Of a stretch of 6,215 nucleotides of DNA, positions 1-4,830 are shown in pieces. The notes beneath the pieces were generated by a model. The model was not told the DNA's origin. It did not search any database and was given only the letters and a program-made list of their open reading frames with translations. Position 1 is the first letter of the stretch, and each line of letters starts with the position of its first letter. The position numbers and the translations under genes are program-made. Source of the stretch: an uncultured Butyricicoccus sp. (GTDB taxonomy: Bacteria > Bacillota > Clostridia > Oscillospirales > Butyricicoccaceae); the NCBI GenBank assembly GCA_900557315.1, contig USSI01000089.1, positions 1 to 6,215 of the forward strand. The letters are read 5' to 3'.

Positions 1-14
1 ATATGAACGGTAAC

Positions 15-56
15 AAAAAACCGCCTGGACACCCCTTATCAGGCTGCCCAGGCGGT
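15..56 (-). terminator. Intrinsic terminator serving as ZTP riboswitch expression platform
   Basis: Read on the minus strand, a 9-bp perfect stem (ACCGCCTGG at 56-48 with CCAGGCGGT at 28-20) closes a 19-nt loop and is followed at once by six T's (20-15, sharing the stem's last base). This is a strong factor-independent terminator. Its 5' arm is the conserved 3' segment of the riboswitch aptamer, so ligand-bound aptamer and terminator are mutually exclusive. That is the usual 'ON when ZTP binds' layout. The controlled gene must lie left of position 1 and cannot be identified here. Confidence 0.88.
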
Positions 57-116
57 CGGCTTCTCACTTCACTGCACTCCCTGTAGGTAATCCTACTTTC
101 CGCCAGTCATGCAGCT
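45..116 (-). promoter_or_regulatory. ZTP/ZMP (pfl) riboswitch aptamer
   Basis: This RNA element senses the purine intermediate ZTP/ZMP, which accumulates when 10-formyl-tetrahydrofolate is short. On the minus strand the pfl-motif parts occur in order. P1 is GCTGCA (115-110) with TGCAGT (76-71). The conserved TGACTGGCGG follows P1's 5' arm. P2 is GTAGG (96-92), an ATTA loop and CCTAC (87-83). AGGGAG follows at 82-77. After a linker of about 10 nt comes the diagnostic GCCGACCGCCTGGGCA (60-45). The CCGCC there can form the known pseudoknot with GGCGG. The terminator directly overlaps the last segment. Known targets of this class are one-carbon and purine genes (folD, purH, fhs and similar); the target here is outside the window. 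The match is by eye to the motif, but the number of matching parts makes chance unlikely. Confidence 0.9.
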
Positions 117-122
117 TCTGCT

Positions 123-154
123 GTTATACTACAATACTTCTTCTTAATTTTCAA
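123..154 (-). promoter_or_regulatory. Promoter of the riboswitch transcript
   Basis: Minus strand: TTGAAA (154-149, 5/6 match to the -35 consensus) lies 17 nt upstream of TAGTAT (131-126), overlapping the better -10 match TATAAC (128-123, spacer 20). Either predicts transcription starting at about 116-119, just before riboswitch P1. This supports the riboswitch being a separate leader RNA rather than read-through from the amidase fragment. Positions 155-217 are AT-rich and hold nothing else I recognise. Confidence 0.55.
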
Positions 155-217
155 GCCCCTATTTTCAGAAATTATTTTTCCAGACTTCTTGTTGCTCACA
201 AAATAAACAATAACACT

Positions 218-448
218 TTATTTCCCCTGTAATGCATAATCTGTCTGGATCTGTGCTGCAATGTCTGATTTCATCTGGATCCATGCATCGGGATTTTCCA
301 CGTAATACTTCGGACAGTCTTTACCTGTGACATCATAATGACGGATCACCTGATCCGAAGTCAGTCCAAAGCGTGTACAAAGCCACGCTGTCAGCTTTAC
401 CGCCGAATCATAGGTTGCTGTATTAAACTGCCCTGTTTCATCCGGATG
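218..448 (-). pseudogene. C-terminal fragment of N-acetylmuramoyl-L-alanine amidase (Amidase_2/PGRP)
   Basis: About 75 codons, ending in TAA at 220-218, match the C-terminal half of T7-lysozyme-type zinc amidases, which cut the bond between MurNAc and the stem peptide of peptidoglycan. The segment IRHYDVTGKDCP carries the second zinc His, the catalytic-site Lys two residues before the Cys, and the zinc Cys eight residues after the His, the same spacing as H122/K128/C130 of T7 lysozyme. The N-terminal half, with the first zinc His and the conserved Tyr, is missing. The only in-frame ATG upstream (475) lies inside the neighbouring ferredoxin sequence in another frame and has no ribosome binding site serving it. 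Family-like sequence begins around the PDETGQFN segment (about 447), where the EFR1 gene breaks off. The fragment is therefore a remnant or one side of an artificial join, and not functional as it stands. Confidence 0.8.
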
Positions 449-1056
449 TTGTGCAGTACACAGGCTTCCGCGCATTTACCGCACCCTATGCAGGAATCCG
501 TCACATGGAACGGCTTTGCCTTGATGGTAAAGCGGTAGAACAACGCATTAACCGGTCCGGATTTGATTTTGTCCACCATCCCAGCCCTGCGGGGCGGAAA
601 ATCCTCCCGGCGGCGGATACACGCCGCACCGGCCCGGATGCACGGCTGCGCCGCCGCAATAATCTCCCGTGCCTGCGCCGCCTCCGGCGCGCGGAACAAC
701 ACGATATAGTTTTCCGGCATGACGACTTCCAGCACCCCTTTATACCGGAACCCCTTATCGCGGCACAACGTCTGGATACCGTCTGCGGCGCTGCCGATAT
801 CACTGCCGCAGGTCAGGACGAAATACGCTTCCTGACTGCCGGAAAAACTGCCGCGCCGCAGGAAATCCGCGAAAATGCGCGGCAGTTTCCAGCCGTATGT
901 GGGCGCAACAAAAACCCACGGCGTGTCCGAGTGCAGGTCTGCCGCCCTGCGCTCCCGGATCAAAGGAAAGGCATCCGTCAGGCTGTCCCCCAGCAGGTCC
1001 GCCAGCATACGAGCGCAATAACGGCTGTTCCCCGTGGCGGAATAATAAACAACCAT
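397..1056 (-). CDS. EFR1-family flavodoxin/ferredoxin protein, truncated after the first 4Fe-4S motif
   Basis: The N-terminus has a flavodoxin-like fold with the FMN-phosphate loop SATGNSRYCA (residues 6-15) and the segment APTYGWKLPRIF (51-62) typical of EFR1-type electron-transfer proteins. A ferredoxin motif CxxCxxCxxxC follows at Cys189, 192, 195 and 199. Full-length relatives continue with a second CxxCxxCxxxCP motif and reach about 250-260 residues. Here family-like sequence stops at about residue 206 (NIRM, 441-439), and the remaining 13 codons read amidase DNA out of frame. The Pro that normally follows the fourth Cys is Val. The ATG at 1056 has a strong GGAGGAG site. It follows def after 47 nt, so the two probably form an operon. 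The role is inferred to be cytosolic electron transfer with unknown partners. As assembled, the protein would lack one cluster. Confidence 0.85.
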   Translation of the reverse strand: MVVYYSATGNSRYCARMLADLLGDSLTDAFPLIRERRAADLHSDTPWVFVAPTYGWKLPRIFADFLRRGSFSGSQEAYFVLTCGSDIGSAADGIQTLCRDKGFRYKGVLEVVMPENYIVLFRAPEAAQAREIIAAAQPCIRAGAACIRRREDFPPRRAGMVDKIKSGPVNALFYRFTIKAKPFHVTDSCIGCGKCAEACVLHNIRMKQGSLIQQPMIRR

Positions 1057-1103
1057 GTTTTCTCCTCCTCAGATGATGGTATCTAGCCTGCAGCTGCGGC
1101 GCA

Positions 1104-1514
1104 TCATATGAGGATGCCCTCGCAGTGGTCAATCTCATGCTGGATGATCTGGGCGGTCCAGCCGGTAAACGTCTTATACCGGGTTTGGAATTTCTCGTTC
1201 TGATACTGTACCTTGATTGACTTCCAACGCTTTGTCCGGCGTGTACCGGTCAGAGACAGGCAGCCTTCTTCGGTTTCATACAAATCGGATTTCCTGATGA
1301 TTTCAGGGTTAAACATCACCATGTATATCCCTTCGTTGTCAAACGCGATAATCCGCTTGTTGATGCCGATCATATTCGCCGCCATGCCGACACATCCCGC
1401 CTGATGCGCCTGCAGCGTCTCCAGCAAATCCGCCGCTACCGGCAGGTCCTCCGGCCCGGCCGGTTCCGCCTTCTGCGACAGAAATGCAATGTCCTTCATA
1501 ATTTCCCTTACCAA
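1104..1514 (-). CDS. def: Peptide deformylase, clostridial variant
   Basis: This metalloenzyme removes the formyl group from the initiator Met of new proteins. Motif II EGCLS (83-87, metal Cys85) and motif III HEIDH (126-130, two metal His and catalytic Glu127) are intact. Motif I reads VGMAANM (42-48), so the usual catalytic Gln of GxGxAAxQ aligns with Met. I recall this AAN form as common in a short clostridial subgroup, but cannot search for it. The 136-residue length also fits that subgroup. I place the start at a TTG (1514-1512): AAAGGGG lies 8 nt upstream, and the resulting VREIMKDIAFLSQK begins like relatives. An ATG at 1499, preceded by AAGGGA only 4 nt away, is the alternative. The frame is open farther upstream to 1589, but that part reads through the promoter. 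It is the first gene of a pair with the EFR1 gene. Confidence 0.9.
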   Translation of the reverse strand: MVREIMKDIAFLSQKAEPAGPEDLPVAADLLETLQAHQAGCVGMAANMIGINKRIIAFDNEGIYMVMFNPEIIRKSDLYETEEGCLSLTGTRRTKRWKSIKVQYQNEKFQTRYKTFTGWTAQIIQHEIDHCEGILI

Positions 1515-1546
1515 CAGTGGTTCCCCTTTACATAAACTTTGGATAC

Positions 1547-1575
1547 AGTATAACATAGTCTGCCCGGTTTTGCAC
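1547..1575 (-). promoter_or_regulatory. Extended -10 promoter for def
   Basis: Minus strand: TGTTATACT supplies an extended -10 (TATACT, 1552-1547, with TG one base upstream). At a 17-nt spacer the -35 is weak, GTGCAA (1575-1570). Predicted start of transcription is about 1540, leaving a leader of about 26 nt before the TTG start of def. Confidence 0.5.
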
Positions 1576-1604
1576 CGGTATTTGCGCATCAGCAGAATGC
1601 TCTC

Positions 1605-1633
1605 TGTAAAAATGCACAGAATTCTGTTATACT
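1605..1633 (+). promoter_or_regulatory. Extended -10 promoter for the DUF1905 gene
   Basis: TGTTATACT (extended -10, TATACT at 1628-1633) is preceded, 17 nt upstream, by a weak -35 TGTAAA (1605-1610). The predicted start is at about 1640, some 20 nt before the ATG at 1661. It is divergent from the def promoter. Both -10 regions carry the same 11-mer, TGTTATACTGT, so they form an inverted repeat (1545-1555 and 1625-1635). Confidence 0.55.
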
Positions 1634-1660
1634 GTTGCTATCGACAGACAGGAGGCCGCC

Positions 1661-1933
1661 ATGGAAAAGCAGTACGCATTCGATGCCCCGCTGAAAAAAG
1701 TGCCCGATATGGACGGCGCCTATGTGGAAATCCCTTTTGACGTTAAACTTGTATTTGGAAAGGGGCGTGTCCCGGTCCATGCCACCTTTGACGGGGAGCC
1801 ATATGACGGGCAGTTGGTCCGCATGGGTACGCCCTGCCATATCATCGGTGTCCGGAAGGACATCCGGGCGAAAATCGGCAAACAGCCCGTGGATACCATC
1901 CATGTCACGCTGCGTGAGCGTAAATCGACATAA
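1661..1933 (+). CDS. DUF1905-domain protein
   Basis: The 90-residue protein is essentially one DUF1905 domain. Recognisable parts are [19 protein letters not shown] (about 18-36), [18 protein letters not shown] (39-56) and [20 protein letters not shown] (58-77), ending in a basic tail. Members are small cytosolic beta-rich proteins of unknown biochemical role, sometimes fused to a YdeI/OmpD-associated domain, which is absent here. There is no signal peptide or membrane segment. The ATG has a textbook AGGAGG five bases upstream. The gene starts a plus-strand unit with the broken Imm-5-like gene, whose ATG is 17 nt past this stop, and no terminator lies between them. I cannot assign a function. 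Confidence 0.88.
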   Translation: MEKQYAFDAPLKKVPDMDGAYVEIPFDVKLVFGKGRVPVHATFDGEPYDGQLVRMGTPCHIIGVRKDIRAKIGKQPVDTIHVTLRERKST

Positions 1934-1950
1934 CAGGGAGAAAAATTATC

Positions 1951-2470
1951 ATGGCAAAACTGAGAAAAATGCTCGGCCGGGCGGATGACCCACAGATCAT
2001 CCAACTGATGCGGCTGATTGAAACCCAAAGCAAAACCACGCTTGCCGCCTGGGCGGCGAATTGATCGGTATCTCGCGGTTTATGAACAAGCATATCCGGA
2101 TGACCGCCGCCTGCGCGAACTGATCGAGGCCGTCTGCGCGCATCTGGACGGCAGGGTAAAGCTTGCTGAAATCAAAGCCCTGCTCCGTCAGGCGCGCACC
2201 ATCGCACAGCAGGCGGAAGCAACACCTGCCGCGCAGGCGGCTGCCCGGGCAATCGCAACTGCCTGCGCGGTCATCCAGACGCCGACCAACGCGCTTGGAT
2301 TTGTGTTCTACGGGGCGGCAGCCGCTGCATACGACCGCCTGGGTCTGTCCGCTTCTTCCGCAGCATACGATGCGCTTGCCGGGACAGAATTCGAGGCCCT
2401 GAGGGATTCCCTGCGCGCGGCCGCGGTTCCAGACGAGGCCAATCCGGTGACGATCAACTGGAACTGCTGA
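1951..2470 (+). pseudogene. Imm-5-like putative immunity protein gene, frameshifted
   Basis: The ATG at 1951, with GGGAG about 11 nt upstream, opens a frame resembling the N-terminus of Imm-5-like putative immunity proteins (residues 1-36, including DDPQIIQLMRLIETQSK). It stops at TGA 2062-2064. Family-like sequence resumes in the next frame from about 2057 (IDRYLAVYEQAYPDD), continues through PAAQAAARAIATA, a TPTNALGF segment and YGAAAAAYDR, and ends with the typical NPVTINWNC just before TGA at 2468-2470. Between the conserved Trp and the Tyr of VYEQAY there are 28 nt, where relatives I recall have 12 codons (36 nt). A small deletion of about 8 nt at 2051-2080 would therefore explain the break. 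Neither half is likely to work alone. The family label comes from resemblance to immunity proteins of polymorphic toxin systems, and no toxin gene is nearby. A sequencing error is possible. Confidence 0.75.
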
Positions 2471-2475
2471 CGCTC

Positions 2476-2515
2476 AAAAAGGACGGCGCGCTGCGGCACG
2501 CCGTCCTTTTCTTTT
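2476..2515. terminator. Bidirectional intrinsic terminator
   Basis: An 8-bp perfect stem, GGACGGCG (2481-2488) with CGCCGTCC (2499-2506), has a 10-nt loop. It is flanked by AAAAA (2476-2480) on the left and TTTT-C-TTTT (2507-2515) on the right. It sits between the convergent Imm-5-like and bcp genes, 5 nt past one stop and 6 nt past the other, and has a T-run in both directions. Confidence 0.9.
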
Positions 2516-2521
2516 GCCTGA

Positions 2522-2989
2522 TTACTGCGCCTCACCGCGCAGATAGGATAGAATTTCTGCCGCATTGGTATCCGGCTTGACTTTGGGCATCACTTTTTCA
2601 ATCCTGCCCTGCTCGTCAATGATAAAGGTTGTGCGCACCACACCCATACTCACCTTGCCATACAGCTTTTTCTCCTGCCATACGCCATAGGCCTGTATCG
2701 CGGTCAGTTCCGGATCGGAGAGCAGCACAAACGGCAGCCCATGTTTTTCTGCAAAGCGCTGATGGGACGCGGCAGAGTCCTTGCTCACACCGATCACCGC
2801 TGCATCCATCGCTTTGAAATCCTCGTACGCCGCAGCAAAAGCGCACGCCTGCCGCGTGCAGCCGGGCGTATTATCTCTGGGATAAAAATACAGCACAACT
2901 TTCTTTCCTGCAAAGTCTGACAGGGACACCGGATTGCCGTCTTTGTCCGGCAGGGTAAATTCCGGGGCTTTTGCGCCAACTTCCAGCAT
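2522..2989 (-). CDS. bcp: Peroxiredoxin of the BCP/PrxQ type (thioredoxin-dependent thiol peroxidase)
   Basis: This cytosolic enzyme reduces hydrogen peroxide and organic hydroperoxides using thioredoxin. The protein has the AhpC/TSA thioredoxin-like fold: FTLPDKDG near the N-terminus, YFYPRDNTPGCTRQAC with the peroxidatic Cys and the resolving Cys five residues later (atypical 2-Cys arrangement, positions 44 and 49), then GVSKDS, LPFVLLSDP and VRTTFIIDEQGRI. Its 155-residue length is normal for the family. I chose the ATG at 2989 because AGGAGG (3004-2999) lies 9 nt before it; the in-frame ATG at 2998 abuts the same AGGAGG with no spacing. The gene lies 30 nt after the Nif3-insert gene, so they are probably co-transcribed, and it ends at the bidirectional terminator. 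Confidence 0.93.
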   Translation of the reverse strand: MLEVGAKAPEFTLPDKDGNPVSLSDFAGKKVVLYFYPRDNTPGCTRQACAFAAAYEDFKAMDAAVIGVSKDSAASHQRFAEKHGLPFVLLSDPELTAIQAYGVWQEKKLYGKVSMGVVRTTFIIDEQGRIEKVMPKVKPDTNAAEILSYLRGEAQ

Positions 2990-3019
2990 AGTATCCATCC
3001 TCCTGTTCTTCCTGCAATG

Positions 3020-3352
3020 TTAAAATCCCGTCCGGTACAGCGGAATCACGTTGATGACCGGTTCTTCATATGGGTGCACTGCCTTAACCGCCTGCACCGT
3101 TTGATTGACCCTTTCGGTCCGGCAGGTCACCTCGACCTTGATTTCCGGCTCCTCGCTGATCTCATTTTCCCGGCCGATATATGGGTTCGTCCCTTCCAGC
3201 GGACGCCAGCAGCCGGTCACCCGGCTGTAGGACAGGCAGCAGTCATATTTCCCGATATGGCCTGCGTCCACCGCCTGCAGCGCCTTTTGCAGCGCCGCGA
3301 GATGGCTCTCCGGTATGAATATTTCCAGTTTACAGTATGCAAAATCCATCAT
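3020..3352 (-). CDS. Stand-alone Nif3/YqfO insert-domain (PII/CutA-like) protein
   Basis: The 110-residue protein resembles the PII/CutA-like insert found inside YqfO-type Nif3 proteins but occurs here on its own. Typical segments are YCKLEIFIPESH near the N-terminus, AGHIGKYDCCLSYSRVTGCWRPLEGTNP in the middle and the signature VHPYEEPVINVIPL at the end. Small trimeric folds of this kind often bind metals or small ligands, but no activity is established for this group. Two adjacent ATGs (3352 and 3349) follow GGAAGG with about 8 nt spacing. The frame is open farther upstream (to 3403), but that part overlaps the promoter and is not family-like. It is the first gene of a likely two-gene operon with bcp. 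Confidence 0.87.
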   Translation of the reverse strand: MMDFAYCKLEIFIPESHLAALQKALQAVDAGHIGKYDCCLSYSRVTGCWRPLEGTNPYIGRENEISEEPEIKVEVTCRTERVNQTVQAVKAVHPYEEPVINVIPLYRTGF

Positions 3353-3391
3353 ATGGCCTGCCTTCCGCTGTTTCCGGTATGTACCCCAATG

Positions 3392-3420
3392 ATTATACCA
3401 CATTCCCTGCAGCAGTCCAA
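3392..3420 (-). promoter_or_regulatory. Strong sigma-A promoter for the Nif3-insert/bcp operon
   Basis: Minus strand: TTGGAC (3420-3415), an exact 17-nt spacer, then TATAAT (3397-3392) with an extended TG. It predicts transcription from about 3385 and a leader of about 33 nt. It is back to back with the Nudix promoter, with 21 nt between the two -35 boxes. Confidence 0.8.
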
Positions 3421-3441
3421 CCCATCAACAGATAACAACCC

Positions 3442-3470
3442 TTGCGGAACCGTTGCAATTCCCCTATACT
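3442..3470 (+). promoter_or_regulatory. Promoter for the Nudix gene
   Basis: TTGCGG (3442-3447), a 17-nt spacer and TATACT (3465-3470) predict a transcript from about 3477, some 30 nt before the start codon. The -10 is good (5/6) and the -35 partial (3/6). Confidence 0.6.
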
Positions 3471-3506
3471 GGAACACAGCAAGGATAACGGAAAGAAGGA
3501 ATCCAT

Positions 3507-3911
3507 ATGACCGAAGTAGTTGCCGCGCTGTTCCGCAAAGAAGGCCGGTTCATGATCTGCCAGCGCCCGCCACATAAGGCGCGCGGCCTGCTGTGGGAAT
3601 TTGCCGGCGGCAAGGTGGAGCCCGGCGAAACCAGGGAGCAGGCGCTCATCCGGGAATGCCGCGAAGAACTTGCGGTTCCGGTGTCCGTGGGCGAAGTGTT
3701 TGCCGAGGTAACGCACACATACCCGGACCTGACCGTGCATCTGACCCTGTTTCACGCGGAGATCATCGAAGGCATCCCACAGAAGCGCGAGCATAACGAC
3801 ATCCAATGGATTACCGCGGATGAGATACCGCAATACGACTTCTGCCCGGCAGACCAGCCGATTCTGGAAAAACTGCGGGAAGCATATGCAGCAAAGCAGC
3901 CGGAGACATAA
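3507..3911 (+). CDS. mutT: Nudix hydrolase, MutT-like (8-oxo-dGTP diphosphatase type)
   Basis: The 134-residue protein is a single Nudix domain. The Nudix box spans residues 35-57: Gly35, Glu41, Arg49-Glu50 and Glu53-Glu54, with Ala56 replacing the usual Gly. It binds the divalent metal and cleaves nucleoside diphosphate-linked substrates. The LLWEFAGGK entry to the box, the later THTYPDLTVHLTLF strand and the C-terminal DFCPADQPILEKL resemble MutT/NudG-type enzymes that clean oxidised dGTP from the nucleotide pool. Substrate choice cannot be proved from sequence. The ATG has AGAAGGA 6 nt upstream. The gene is monocistronic: it has its own promoter, and its TAA stop lies inside the loop of its terminator. 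It is divergent from the peroxiredoxin operon, and an oxidative-damage theme across the two is suggestive only. Confidence 0.9.
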   Translation: MTEVVAALFRKEGRFMICQRPPHKARGLLWEFAGGKVEPGETREQALIRECREELAVPVSVGEVFAEVTHTYPDLTVHLTLFHAEIIEGIPQKREHNDIQWITADEIPQYDFCPADQPILEKLREAYAAKQPET

Positions 3912-3932
3912 CGTCTCCGGCTGTGTTTTTTT
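3898..3932 (+). terminator. Intrinsic terminator containing the Nudix stop codon
   Basis: A 10-bp perfect stem, AGCCGGAGAC (3898-3907) with GTCTCCGGCT (3913-3922), encloses a 5-nt loop ATAAC that holds the TAA stop of the Nudix gene. GTG and seven T's (3926-3932) follow. The T-run overlaps the stop codon of the convergent HAD gene (3931-3933). In the minus direction the hairpin has no good T-run, so it is a weaker terminator for the HAD gene. Confidence 0.9.
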
Positions 3933-4773
3933 ACTCTGCGTCGAGCAGTCCGAGCCTTGCAAACGCATTCCACAGGCCGTCGTGCTCCACATCATCCGTG
4001 ACCAAATCCGCCGTGGCCCGGATTTCGTCCCCGCCGTTGCCCATTGCAACGCCGTATGCGCAGTATTCCAGCATCGGGATATCCACCTTCGCATCGCCAA
4101 AGGCAATGGTATCTGCGCGGTCCGCACCCAGATGCGCCAGCAGCACGTCGATTGCGTGCGCCTTGGTGATGTCCTTTACGCCAAGATCACCGAACAACGC
4201 GGTCTCCCCGCTGCCGCCCCAGGTGCCTGCCTTGAGATCGGGGAACGCTGCTGCGGCGTCCAGGTAGTCCTGATAACCATGCAGGACAAAACTGATCTTG
4301 TTGACATCCCCGCGGTACAGGTCGCCGCCGAAGATCATATCTGGAAACGCCTCACGCACGGTCATAACGCCTGCTTCACCGTTTTTGCATCGGCTGTATT
4401 CGCGGACTGCCTCCAAAGCGCCGGTCTCGAAATCCATGCTGGCGAACAGCCCGCTGTTGCTTTCCAGATAAAACGAAAGTCCGCGCGCTTGCAGCCAGTC
4501 CACCACACTGCGGCACTGCGCGCCGGTCAACGTCTGATGCATGACCACTTCGCTGTTATCTTCCACATAACTGCCGTTGCCGCCGATCATGCCGTCCAGA
4601 CCGATGTCCCACAAATACGGATAGACCTCCGCGCGGCTGCGGCCGGTGCAGATGTACACACGATGCCCGTTTTCCCGCGCCTGCCGCACCGCGCGGGCCG
4701 CGGAATCCGGCAGCTTCCCTTCATAATCGACCAGCGTGCCGTCCACATCAAGAAAAATGATTTTTCTGTCCAT
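3931..4773 (-). CDS. Cof-type HAD-IIB sugar-phosphatase-like hydrolase
   Basis: The 280-residue length is normal for Cof-type HAD-superfamily phosphatases, which hydrolyse sugar phosphates, PLP, FMN or similar small phosphoesters in the cytosol. Motif I is DVDGT (Asp9 nucleophile, Asp11 acid/base), motif II is the TGR at 43-45, the motif III Lys is in ITKAHAI (Lys204), and motif IV is GDAKVD (Asp227 and Asp231 for Mg). The common N of GDxxND is Val here. The cap domain lies between motifs II and III. The ATG at 4773 follows AGGAGG closely. It sits 56 nt downstream of the HPr gene and is probably read with it, so a sugar-phosphate substrate is plausible though not shown. A hairpin in the HPr-HAD gap may reduce its expression. 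Confidence 0.92.
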   Translation of the reverse strand: MDRKIIFLDVDGTLVDYEGKLPDSAARAVRQARENGHRVYICTGRSRAEVYPYLWDIGLDGMIGGNGSYVEDNSEVVMHQTLTGAQCRSVVDWLQARGLSFYLESNSGLFASMDFETGALEAVREYSRCKNGEAGVMTVREAFPDMIFGGDLYRGDVNKISFVLHGYQDYLDAAAAFPDLKAGTWGGSGETALFGDLGVKDITKAHAIDVLLAHLGADRADTIAFGDAKVDIPMLEYCAYGVAMGNGGDEIRATADLVTDDVEHDGLWNAFARLGLLDAE

Positions 4774-4799
4774 TCTTCTCCTCCTGGCTGCAGTTGGCG

Positions 4800-4830
4800 G
4801 GCCGGCCGAAGCCAGCCGGCCGCGTTTTCT
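4800..4830. other. Intercistronic GC-rich hairpin between HPr and HAD genes
   Basis: A 9-bp stem, GGCCGGCCG (4800-4808) with CAGCCGGCC (4813-4821) and one G-T mismatch or wobble, closes a 4-nt loop. It begins 8 nt after the HPr stop on the minus strand. The T-rich run (TTTTCTT, 4825-4831) is on the plus-strand side, so as a terminator it would stop antisense transcripts. In the coding direction it lacks a T-run and more likely stabilises the upstream mRNA or separates expression of the two genes. Confidence 0.6.

Noticed and set aside
451..1086. 211-codon plus-strand ORF opposite the EFR1 gene
   Set aside because: It is Arg/Pro/Ala-rich low-information sequence antisense to a recognised flavodoxin/ferredoxin gene, with no start signal.
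2051..2085. Programmed ribosomal frameshift in the Imm-5-like gene
   Set aside because: There is no slippery heptamer or stimulatory structure at the break, and several codons appear to be missing, which points to a deletion.
2018..2470. An independent gene starting at TTG 2018
   Set aside because: The first ~13 codons are out-of-frame reading of the upstream half of the Imm-5-like gene, there is no ribosome binding site, and family homology starts only at about 2057.
2990..2998. ATG at 2998 as the bcp start
   Set aside because: The AGGAGG directly abuts it with zero spacing, while the ATG at 2989 has a 9-nt spacing and gives the typical family N-terminus.
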